NCBI GenBank assembly: GCA_029555925.1
Contig: JAKPQU010000521.1
Location: 1-23,835, forward strand
Reading direction: 5' to 3'
Length of the DNA: 23,835 nt
Source of the DNA: Bacillota bacterium
GTDB lineage: Bacteria > Eremiobacterota > SpSt-956 > JAKJGF01
Positions 1 to 6,059 of the stretch are shown one piece after another. A model generated the notes under the pieces. The model was not told the DNA's origin and did no database searches. It worked only from the letters and a program-made list of their open reading frames with translations. The position numbers and the translations under genes were made by a program. Each line of letters starts with the position of its first letter. Within the stretch, counting starts at the first letter, position 1.

Positions 1-54
1 GATGAATTGTTGTAATTTTCCATAAATCATAGTTTACAACATATAACGCGGCTC

Positions 55-125
55 TGCAACAATGTTGCAAAGCCTAAAGGTGTGGGGCCTCCGCCCCCAC
101 GCCCCACCACCGACATTGTCGGTGG
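55..125. repeat. GC-rich cluster of three palindromes
   Basis: Three inverted repeats sit side by side in an otherwise AT-rich stretch: 55-69 (TGCAACA, centre A, TGTTGCA), 82-107 (GTGGGGC and GCCCCAC arms around a C-rich loop) and 107-125 (CCACCGACA, centre T, TGTCGGTGG, a perfect 9-bp arm). The cluster lies about 25 bp beyond the stop of the small minus-strand gene at 149-406, so it could end that transcript as structured RNA, but no T-tract follows on either strand. Its base composition differs strongly from its surroundings, which also fits an intergenic REP-like or miniature element. I cannot choose between these. Confidence 0.6.
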
Positions 126-148
126 CTTAGCTACGAGTTAAACTTATG

Positions 149-406
149 TCATTCTTGTGGAGGTTCAAATTTTATTAAGAAAGGACTAGATTCAACAGGT
201 ATTTCCACATCTACATCCTTCTTCAAAATAAGTTTTGTTGCTTTAGGTCTTCCGATAGTTGCATTAAGTATCTGAGAAAGTTCATACATATCGATTTCAG
301 GATACTTTAATATCAAATCCTCAAGAATCTGGTTATAACTTTGAGATTTATTAACATAGAGATCCAGTATTTCACTTTTGAGTGTTTCTTGCTTTACCTT
401 ATCCAT
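149..406 (-). CDS. Small hypothetical protein (85 aa)
   Basis: I do not recognise this protein. It is soluble, with no signal peptide or membrane segment. The N-terminal two thirds (residues 1-55) looks mainly helical with many Lys, Glu and Leu residues, followed by a GRPKATK segment and a Val/Pro-rich tail. The helix-rich part followed by a basic segment could be a small DNA-binding or regulatory protein, but no helix-turn-helix can be assigned with confidence. The ATG is preceded by a Shine-Dalgarno-like GAGAGGA about 8-9 nt upstream, and the gene ends with TGA, which supports real translation. It stands alone: about 360 bp of repeat-containing spacer separates it from HU on its upstream side. 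Confidence 0.6.
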   Translation of the reverse strand: MDKVKQETLKSEILDLYVNKSQSYNQILEDLILKYPEIDMYELSQILNATIGRPKATKLILKKDVDVEIPVESSPFLIKFEPPQE

Positions 407-513
407 AATTTATATCCTCTCTCAACTTTTTCAAAGAAATTATTCCCTCCTCCTCTTATTATAGAAAAATCTATAAATAAAATCAACATAATTTTAAGAT
501 AAAAATTAAAGAA

Positions 514-534
514 GCGTTCAGCCACTGGCAGTCA
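514..534 (+). repeat. GCNNTCA-type heptad array (3 units)
   Basis: Three consecutive 7-bp units read GCGTTCA, GCCACTG and GCAGTCA. Each begins with GC, and two of the three end in TCA. This is the most degenerate member of the family also found at 583-605, 673-700, 16264-16284 and 16394-16421. Confidence 0.6.
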
Positions 535-582
535 ACAAACAGCTTTTTATAAAATATTTATTTAAAAATAAAAAATAATTAA

Positions 583-605
583 GCGTTCAGCAGTTAGCTA
601 TCAGC
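583..605 (+). repeat. GCNNTCA heptad array, left arm of an inverted pair
   Basis: Units GCGTTCA, GCAGTTA and GCTATCA are followed by a final GC. Two of its heptads, GCGTTCA and GCTATCA, reappear in reverse complement at 685-700, so this array and the one at 673-700 face each other across a 67-bp AT-rich interior. Confidence 0.75.
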
Positions 606-672
606 AAAAAAACCGTTACTCTGATTGGTCTGAGAACAGGATTCTAATGATATGTTTTGTCTTCATAAAATC

Positions 673-700
673 TGAATGCTGAATGCTGATAGCTGAACGC
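673..700 (-). repeat. GCNNTCA heptad array, right arm of an inverted pair
   Basis: Four units are read on the plus strand as TGAATGC, TGAATGC, TGATAGC and TGAACGC, the reverse complement of the GCNNTCA family. It lies just downstream of the HU terminator hairpin and pairs with the array at 583-605. Confidence 0.8.
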
Positions 701-701
701 C

Positions 702-736
702 TATAAAAAATTAATGAAGAAGGATAAGATCCTTCT
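702..736 (-). terminator. Probable intrinsic terminator of the HU gene
   Basis: A perfect 8-bp stem (AGAAGGAT at 718-725 and ATCCTTCT at 729-736) has a 3-nt loop. Read on the minus strand it is followed by a T-rich run (TTCATTAATTTTTTATA). It lies 28 bp past the HU stop codon, in the right orientation. The stem is short and only moderately GC-rich. Confidence 0.6.
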
Positions 737-763
737 CCATAACAAACTCAATGTAAACAACAA

Positions 764-1039
764 TTAGCCAGCCACTGCATCTCTTAATGCTTTGCCAGGT
801 TGGAAAGTAGCAACTTTGCGAGCAGGTATTTCTATCTTGTCTCCAGTTCTTGGATTTCTTCCTTCTCTGGCTTTTCTTTCCTTCACGGTGAAACTACCAA
901 AAGGAATTAACTGTACTTTCTCTCCCTTTGCCAAAGCCTCTTTTATAATTTCAAATACAGCATCTACAGCTACAGTAACATCCTTTTTCTTAAGGCTTGT
1001 TTTTTCAGTAACTTTCTTGGCAAGTTCTGTTTTGGTCAA
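764..1039 (-). CDS. hup: HU family nucleoid DNA-binding protein
   Basis: This is a small basic histone-like protein that binds and bends DNA as a dimer. The whole chain matches the family: N-terminal helices ([12 protein letters not shown]), the FGSF turn near residue 45, the DNA-binding beta arm with the GRNPRTG signature and the conserved Pro at its tip, and a C-terminal helix ([11 protein letters not shown]). I chose the TTG at 1039 as start, giving 91 aa. It begins MTKTEL as HU proteins do and has AGGAGG 9 nt upstream. The GTG at 1048 would abut that Shine-Dalgarno with no spacing, so a 94-aa version is unlikely. The gene appears monocistronic, with its own terminator at 702-736. Confidence 0.96.
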   Translation of the reverse strand: MTKTELAKKVTEKTSLKKKDVTVAVDAVFEIIKEALAKGEKVQLIPFGSFTVKERKAREGRNPRTGDKIEIPARKVATFQPGKALRDAVAG

Positions 1040-1054
1040 AATTAACACCTCCTT

Positions 1055-1130
1055 TCATTTATATCTTTTCATCTCAAGTTACAACTCAAGATTTATCAAC
1101 GTTTTAACCGTTAAGTGTTAAATTACCTTG
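1055..1130 (-). promoter_or_regulatory. Leader of HU with a TTAAC-GTTAA palindrome
   Basis: Upstream of HU the minus strand has an 11-bp palindrome TTAACNGTTAA (1104-1114). Closer to the gene is a weak promoter-like pair, TTGTAA followed after about 15 bp by TATAAA, just before the AGGAGG. Both are suggestive only: the promoter spacing is short, and the palindrome could be chance in AT-rich DNA. Confidence 0.25.
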
Positions 1131-1185
1131 CATATTCACCATTTTTTAAAAAAGTCCTTCTAAAAACCTGAAAAAATCTGGATTT

Positions 1186-2259
1186 TTAGAAAAAATTATT
1201 TAATTTATGAGGTGCACCGGTAATTAATTCAAATCCATGGTCTGTAACCAGCACCGTATCTTCGATTCTGACTCCGCCCCATCCGCTGAAATAAAGGCCC
1301 GGTTCGACAGTAACAACCATACCTGCTTCTAATTTTTGATTATTTGTAGCATTAAGTCCGGGACTTTCATGAACCATTAATCCGACACCATGACCGACAC
1401 TGTGTCCGAATTCTTCTCTGTATCCTTCGGCGGCAAACATGTCTCTTGCCACCCTGTCAACTTCTTTACATTCAACACCGGCTGTAACAGCATTCATGGC
1501 AGCTTTCTGCGCTTTTTCCACAAGATTATAAACAGCCATCTGTCTTTCATCTGCTTCTCCAATCAGAACGGTTCTGGTGCAGTCAGAGCAATAACCGTTA
1601 TAGGTAGCTCCGTAATCAATAATGACCAGGTCTCCTTCTTTTATAATTTCATCAGATGTTTTTGCATGGGGCATTGCTCCCCTTGGCCCGGAAGCAATTA
1701 TTATTTCAAAGCTCTCCTTAAATCCTCCGAGAGTCTGTATAAAATAATTAAGGTGGGCTCTTATTTCACTTTCTCTGACTCCTGGCCTGAGATATTTCAT
1801 CGTATTCATAAAGGCTTCATCTGCAATAGACGAAGCTTTTTTCATACAATTTATTTCATCGTGAGTTTTTATTTCTCTCAGATGTTCTACAACTTTCCTG
1901 GTAGGTACAAGATTTATGGATGATAGCTTTTTTGCCATATCCTCATAAAAAGAATATATGACAGTATCGGCTTCAAATCCAAGAGACCTTATATTCAGTT
2001 GCCCTATGGCAGTAGCCAGGCAATCCAGAGGTTTGATCTCTTTACCGGGAAATTTAATTACCGTAAAATCTTTTGCCTCATTCTGTGCCCTTTCAAGATA
2101 TGTAAAGTCAGTAAACAATATGGCATCATGTTCAGTAATTAAAACCCATCCCCCGTCTCCGCTGTATCCGCTCAGATATCTCCTGTTAACGCCGGCTGTT
2201 ACCAGAAAGGCATCTATCTTAAGTTCGTCAAATCTATTTCTTAATTTTGTTAATTTCAT
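1186..2259 (-). CDS. M24 family Xaa-Pro aminopeptidase/dipeptidase
   Basis: This cytosolic metallopeptidase would cleave N-terminal residues next to proline (pita-bread fold, two metal ions). With the start used here (357 aa), the N-terminal creatinase-like domain is about residues 1-130 and the catalytic domain 135-350. All five metal ligands are visible: D215 (IIDYG), D226 (CSDCTRT), H290 (GHSVGHGVG), E319 (VEPGLY) and E333 (RIEDT). I chose the ATG at 2259 because GGAGG lies 5 nt upstream and the protein then starts MKLTKLRNRF, as in relatives. A longer reading to 2316 would translate the heptad repeat and overlap the previous gene. It follows the pseudouridine synthase gene by 46 bp. It cannot be told apart from PepQ-like dipeptidases by sequence reading alone. 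Confidence 0.93.
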   Translation of the reverse strand: MKLTKLRNRFDELKIDAFLVTAGVNRRYLSGYSGDGGWVLITEHDAILFTDFTYLERAQNEAKDFTVIKFPGKEIKPLDCLATAIGQLNIRSLGFEADTVIYSFYEDMAKKLSSINLVPTRKVVEHLREIKTHDEINCMKKASSIADEAFMNTMKYLRPGVRESEIRAHLNYFIQTLGGFKESFEIIIASGPRGAMPHAKTSDEIIKEGDLVIIDYGATYNGYCSDCTRTVLIGEADERQMAVYNLVEKAQKAAMNAVTAGVECKEVDRVARDMFAAEGYREEFGHSVGHGVGLMVHESPGLNATNNQKLEAGMVVTVEPGLYFSGWGGVRIEDTVLVTDHGFELITGAPHKLNNFF

Positions 2260-2304
2260 TTTATCCTCCGCTTTATCAGTGGGCAATTGCCAGTTAATAC
2301 TATA

Positions 2305-2325
2305 TTCACTGTTCACTGCTCACCG
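2305..2325 (+). repeat. TTCACTG heptad array overlapping a stop codon
   Basis: Units TTCACTG, TTCACTG and CTCACCG lie in tandem. On the minus strand the array encodes the last residues and the TGA stop (2306-2308) of the pseudouridine synthase gene. A 10-bp palindrome (GGCAATTGCC, 2282-2291) lies just beside it, in the spacer before the M24 peptidase. Confidence 0.7.
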
Positions 2326-3043
2326 TACCAAGTCCTACAAGTTCCTTTAACTTCCTTACTTCATTCGGGCCGAGATATCTGCATGCACCGGGCTTTAAAC
2401 TTCCCAGTCTGAGTGTTCCTATCTGAATACGGCGTAATTCTACAACTCTATAACCTAAAGAAGTACACATCCTTCTGATCTGTCTCTTTTTTCCTTCATA
2501 TATCTCCATTTCAAGTATTGTTTCTTTACCTTTTGCTTTTACCAGTTTTACCCTGGCCGGTGCAGTAAGTCCATCTGACAATTCAACACCGTTTCTGAGT
2601 TTTTCGAGTTTTTTTGGAGAAAAACCGCCGTAAAGTTTTACAATATAAACTTTACCGATTTTATATTTCGGATGAATTAATCTGAAAGAAAAATCTCCGT
2701 CATTGGTTAATATTAAAAGACCTTCTGTGTTATAGTCCAGCCTTCCTACAGGATATACTCTTGTTTCCATTTCAGGAAGCAGGTCTAAAACAGTCGGTCT
2801 TTTTTGCGGATCAAATGATGTTGTAACATAACCTTTAGGTTTGTTTATTATAAGGTAGACCTTTTCTTCCGGGTTAATTATTACTCCGTCAAAAGAAACC
2901 CTGTCTCTGTCAGGATCAATCTTAATACCCTGTTTGGTAACAGGTCTGTCATTTACCTTTATTCTGCCGGTTTCAATCAAATTCTCTGCTTCTCTTCTGG
3001 AAGAGATACCGCAGTGAGCAAGAAATCTGTTAAGTCTAATCAT
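2306..3043 (-). CDS. rluB: RluB/RsuA family pseudouridine synthase
   Basis: This enzyme converts a specific uridine of ribosomal RNA to pseudouridine (RluB acts on 23S, RsuA on 16S rRNA). An N-terminal S4 RNA-binding domain spans about residues 1-50 (RLNRFLAHCGISSRREAE). The catalytic domain follows, with the family motif GRLDYNTEGLLILTNDG and catalytic Asp at D103, then the KKRQIRRM and LRRIQIG segments near the end. At 245 aa it has the usual length. The start ATG gives the standard N-terminus, but its ribosome binding site is weak (GGAAA about 12 nt upstream). The last five residues (VSSEQ) and the stop are written by a heptad repeat, so the natural C-terminus may have been altered. The choice of RluB over RsuA is a guess based on the GRLDYNTEG motif. 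Confidence 0.9.
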   Translation of the reverse strand: MIRLNRFLAHCGISSRREAENLIETGRIKVNDRPVTKQGIKIDPDRDRVSFDGVIINPEEKVYLIINKPKGYVTTSFDPQKRPTVLDLLPEMETRVYPVGRLDYNTEGLLILTNDGDFSFRLIHPKYKIGKVYIVKLYGGFSPKKLEKLRNGVELSDGLTAPARVKLVKAKGKETILEMEIYEGKKRQIRRMCTSLGYRVVELRRIQIGTLRLGSLKPGACRYLGPNEVRKLKELVGLGTVSSEQ

Positions 3044-3191
3044 AATTTTTAAAAATTTCCAAAAATAGTCTGAATTTTCGTATAAATTATTTAAATAAAC
3101 TGCCTCTACTTAATTTTCATCTAAAGCTTTATTTTACATCATTAAAGATGAAAATTCCTATACCCTTAAATTATACCCTGGCGAGAATTAT

Positions 3192-3217
3192 ACAAGGGGT
3201 TCCTGGGAACCCCCTGT
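3192..3217 (-). terminator. Strong hairpin between hfq and rluB
   Basis: A GC-rich inverted repeat (GGGGTTCC / GGAACCCC, extended by ACA / TGT with one mismatch) lies 36 bp beyond the hfq stop codon. It could terminate or protect the hfq transcript, but on the minus strand only a mixed TTGTATAATTCT run follows, so intrinsic termination would be weak. TATAAT sequences at 3187-3192 and 3170-3175 on the minus strand could serve as -10 elements for the next gene, with no good -35 element. Confidence 0.4.
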
Positions 3218-3253
3218 ATTTTATGCTTAAAAAATCATAGTTTTCTGGAAATA

Positions 3254-3535
3254 TTATTCCCCTTCCTCATCATTATCATCAGATAATTTTTTCTTATCCG
3301 GATTTTCCTGCCAGGTCTGGGAAGCAATTTTTACAGGTTTTGTCGGAGAAATTGTGGTAATTGCATGTTTATAAACCATCTGTATTTTACCTTCATTTTC
3401 TAAAAATACGGTAAAATTATCGTAACCCTTTACCATACCTTTTAATTGAAAACCGTTAACGAGATATATAACAACACCAATTCTTTCTCTTTTTATCTGC
3501 TGCAGGAAATTATCCTGACAATTATTCTTTGCCAT
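3254..3535 (-). CDS. hfq: RNA chaperone Hfq
   Basis: Hfq is the hexameric Sm-like protein that anneals small RNAs to mRNA targets. The 93-aa chain has the Sm1 segment ([21 protein letters not shown]) and the Sm2 signature YKHAI. Residues of the proximal RNA site are visible: Q7, D8, F41, Y55, K56, H57. The lateral rim is K15-R16-E17-R18, and the C-terminal tail from about residue 75 is acidic (SDDNDEEGE). The ATG at 3535 gives the normal N-terminus but has no clear Shine-Dalgarno. hfq often follows miaA directly. Here the two are separated by about 8.2 kb holding the lipoprotein/glycosyltransferase block. Confidence 0.96.
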   Translation of the reverse strand: MAKNNCQDNFLQQIKRERIGVVIYLVNGFQLKGMVKGYDNFTVFLENEGKIQMVYKHAITTISPTKPVKIASQTWQENPDKKKLSDDNDEEGE

Positions 3536-3846
3536 CTATTTATACTGGCTCTAAAGACCAGATAATATACAATCCAGTCTTCCTGGCACATTCTCCTTCC
3601 TTGATATTACTTGTTTTTTTAAATATATTCGTTAAAGTCCTTTATTTTCCTGCTAATAAGATATTTTTTATTGTTATCAGAGATATTTTACTGATCTGAC
3701 TATAAATAACTCATAAATTTATACTGAATAATGCAGCCTGGCACAAAACTGGATATGGATCGACTCATCCATTGGAAAGATAAATGAGTTGTTTTAATTT
3801 TGAATTTTCCGGCATTGGCCAGATCTGTCACATGAATGTGGTTAAT
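3536..3846. other. Spacer upstream of hfq
   Basis: This 311-bp gap lies between the end of the glycosyltransferase operon and hfq. It must contain the hfq promoter, but no standard -35/-10 pair stands out. A short inverted repeat (CTGG...CCAG, 3546-3562) lies just upstream of the hfq start. A 32-codon open frame on the minus strand (start ATG at 3591, stop at 3493-3495) has AAGGA-AGGAG sequence before it and overlaps the hfq start out of frame. No T-tailed terminator for the upstream operon was found. A 6-bp arm pair ACTCAT / ATGAGT lies near 3765-3792. Confidence 0.4.
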
Positions 3847-4644
3847 TTAGAGTGTATTTTTACGGTGCATTAATTGTTTAAAGTTTAAAATTGTCGATAA
3901 AGACAGGTTATTATATATTACAGGATAACCGTATTTTAATATTGTAAACAGGGTTTTTATCCCATCTTTATAACTTATCTTTTTTCCTTCTCCATAATTC
4001 CTTCCTGTATAAATAATAGGAACTTCTGAAATATTTATGTTTCTCCGGGCAAGTTTTATTGTAATTTCTGCTTCGAAACAGAAATCATTACTCTCAATGG
4101 GAATAGCCTTTAAAATATCTGTCTTTATAGCCTTATAACAGGTTTCCATGTCCGTAAGGTTTGAGGCTGTTATCAAATTACAGAGGAGCGTCAGGAATCT
4201 GTTTCCCATTCTGTGATAAAAGATAACATTCCTGGAACAGTTTCCGGGAAGAAACCTTGAACCATATACGGCAACAGCATTCGTTTCTATAAATAAAGAT
4301 ATTATATTAAACATATCTGCCGGATTATATTCCAGGTCTCCGTCGTGAATGATGGTTATTTCTCCCGTAGCTTTCTCAAGTGCAATTTTAATTGCTTTCC
4401 CCTTACCGGCATTTTGATTGTGTCTTAAAAATATCCACTGGAAGAAATCTTCAGCAGGTAATTCTTCAGATAGTTTATGCAGAATCTTCTCTGTACCGTC
4501 ATTCGAGCAGTCATCTACAATTATTACCTGTACACCGGAAAGATTGGTATTTTGCCTGAGTATAAATAATCTCTTTATACTTTCTTCTACTGTGGAATAT
4601 TCATTATAAACAGGCATTATTACAGAAAGTGTTACGCTTCTCAT
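3847..4644 (-). CDS. Family 2 glycosyltransferase, DPM1-like
   Basis: This is a GT-A fold enzyme of the dolichyl/polyprenyl-phosphate mannose synthase type. It would transfer a sugar from a nucleotide sugar to a polyprenyl phosphate on the cytosolic membrane face. The N-terminus reads SVIMPVYNE, followed by VDDCSNDGT (D44-D45) and the metal-binding DGD at residues 101-103 in DGDLEYNP. Relatives usually have QDADLEY at this place. GSRF and a CYKAIKTDIL segment follow, as in the family. It lacks C-terminal membrane helices (265 aa). Its start overlaps the stop of the membrane glycosyltransferase gene by 4 nt (ATGA), so the two are translationally coupled. The likely job is to make the lipid-linked sugar donor used by that partner. 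The identity of the sugar is not visible. Confidence 0.88.
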   Translation of the reverse strand: MRSVTLSVIMPVYNEYSTVEESIKRLFILRQNTNLSGVQVIIVDDCSNDGTEKILHKLSEELPAEDFFQWIFLRHNQNAGKGKAIKIALEKATGEITIIHDGDLEYNPADMFNIISLFIETNAVAVYGSRFLPGNCSRNVIFYHRMGNRFLTLLCNLITASNLTDMETCYKAIKTDILKAIPIESNDFCFEAEITIKLARRNINISEVPIIYTGRNYGEGKKISYKDGIKTLFTILKYGYPVIYNNLSLSTILNFKQLMHRKNTL

Positions 4645-6029
4645 ATTGTAACCGCCTTATTTGATATTCTGAAAATAAAGAAAATGATTACAGGCAATAT
4701 CATAATCACAGACAGACTTAGAAAAGCAGTGCTATTAGAAGTATTTATAATGAATCTCCATAACCATACAGATAAAGGGTAAAACAACATGCCGGTAAAT
4801 GTGCCGGCAAATAAATAAAACAGGCCTCTTTTATCCTCCGACACAGAAAGAAGAGTAAATACCGGGATAAGATACCAGGGATAAAGCAGGGATATGTTTA
4901 TAAGGAAAAACAACAGAATATCTAATGATCTGTCTTCAACTCTGCCTTTTATGAAGAATATTTCTGCTATTAAGAAGAGAATAAATATAAAACCCCATAT
5001 AAATTTTATATGATGAAGACCTTCTATCCCGTTCCTTTTCATATATGTCCTTATCACTGCATAAGTGGATAATCCCCTTGTTTCATGATAGGAATTCATT
5101 CCAGAGAGCATTCCTTTTATTACATTCCTATCACGGAAAGGAATAAACAGGCATAGTGCTATTAAGACAGATAACAGACAGGATGTAATTATTTTATTGA
5201 TAGGCCATTTTCTTCTTACCATTTCTATAAGAAACAGAGGAAGTAAAGGTAATATAAAAACCTTTACCAGAGAGCCAAGAGTGAAGAGTGGTAGAGTAAA
5301 AAAAGAATTCCCTCTCAAGTTAAATATAGAATAGATAAAAAAGAAGGTCATTATTATGTCATTATGGCCGTTTACCATTCCTTCAAATAATATAACAGGA
5401 TTTCCCATAAAGAGATACAGAGACATCCACTTTTTATCTTTCTCTTCATAATGGTATATGAGTATAACGGTAAATATGAAGAAAACAAAGTTAAAACTCT
5501 TATAACATAAAAGAATTGAAAGAATAGAAGAAAAACCTGATATATGAAAAGGGATATAACATAAAAGAAGCCATAAAGGGCCGTAAGGCAGCGTGGAATG
5601 GGAAAGGGTTGTGTAGTTTATTAAAGGGTCATCGCCAAAAGATTGAAAGGTATGAATATAAGGATTTAGATGATAAAAATAAGCCATTTTACAGTTAATT
5701 ATATAGTTGAATATATCAGGTGCTCCGACAGGATGGGTGAGAATATTCAGGACTGCAGAAATAATACAGGCAAAAAAGAGAGAAATCTTTACAGAAAGAG
5801 GAATAACTTTATATTTTGTAAGCAGAAAATAATTTAACATATATATCAGAGGTAACATGGTAAAAATAATTATATTCACAGAGAGGCTGTCATATACGCT
5901 GTTCAAGGTGAATTTCGGGATATTATAGTGAGTAAATACGGAATAATATTTATATAATAAAAACCATAATACGATATATATAGAGATAATAATTATCCGG
6001 GAGAAAGTATATAGAGATTTCTTATTCAT
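4641..6029 (-). CDS. Multi-spanning GT-C-type glycosyltransferase (mannosyltransferase-like)
   Basis: This integral membrane protein has about 11-13 hydrophobic helices over 462 aa. The first long loop carries an acidic/aromatic motif (PDIFNYI, D105) and then NPYIHTF (122-128) and PYGPLW (148-153). FEGMVNGHND lies after about 210 residues. This combination is typical of polyprenol-phosphate-dependent GT-C enzymes such as the MptA/MptB and DUF2029 (GT87) groups. It would take a sugar from a lipid-linked donor and attach it to an acceptor on the outer side of the membrane. It is coupled by overlap to the DPM1-like gene downstream and follows three lipoprotein genes, so a secreted or surface protein or glycan is the plausible acceptor. 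Start ATG with GGAGG 7-8 nt upstream. Confidence 0.78.
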   Translation of the reverse strand: MNKKSLYTFSRIIIISIYIVLWFLLYKYYSVFTHYNIPKFTLNSVYDSLSVNIIIFTMLPLIYMLNYFLLTKYKVIPLSVKISLFFACIISAVLNILTHPVGAPDIFNYIINCKMAYFYHLNPYIHTFQSFGDDPLINYTTLSHSTLPYGPLWLLLCYIPFHISGFSSILSILLCYKSFNFVFFIFTVILIYHYEEKDKKWMSLYLFMGNPVILFEGMVNGHNDIIMTFFFIYSIFNLRGNSFFTLPLFTLGSLVKVFILPLLPLFLIEMVRRKWPINKIITSCLLSVLIALCLFIPFRDRNVIKGMLSGMNSYHETRGLSTYAVIRTYMKRNGIEGLHHIKFIWGFIFILFLIAEIFFIKGRVEDRSLDILLFFLINISLLYPWYLIPVFTLLSVSEDKRGLFYLFAGTFTGMLFYPLSVWLWRFIINTSNSTAFLSLSVIMILPVIIFFIFRISNKAVTI

Positions 6030-6059
6030 ATGAACTTCCTCCCGGATTTATTAAAATTG

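Larger units (their letters stand above)
407..763. other. Intergenic spacer rich in heptad repeats
   Basis: This 357-bp non-coding gap lies between HU and the small gene at 149-406. It is strongly AT-rich and holds three heptad arrays (514-534, 583-605, 673-700) and a terminator-like hairpin for HU (718-736). No open frame with a ribosome binding site was seen. The promoter of the small gene should lie near 410-500 on the minus strand, but I see no convincing -35/-10 pair. Confidence 0.6.

Noticed and set aside
583..700. Insertion sequence or complete transposon
   Set aside because: There is no transposase frame, and the bracketed interior is only 67 bp.
1390..1923. 177-codon plus-strand frame inside the M24 peptidase gene
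   Set aside because: It lies wholly opposite a well-conserved peptidase, has no recognisable protein features and no ribosome binding site. It is a shadow of the real gene.
1186..2316. M24 peptidase starting at 2316
   Set aside because: The start would be in the heptad repeat overlapping the previous gene. The ATG at 2259 has a good Shine-Dalgarno and the normal N-terminus.
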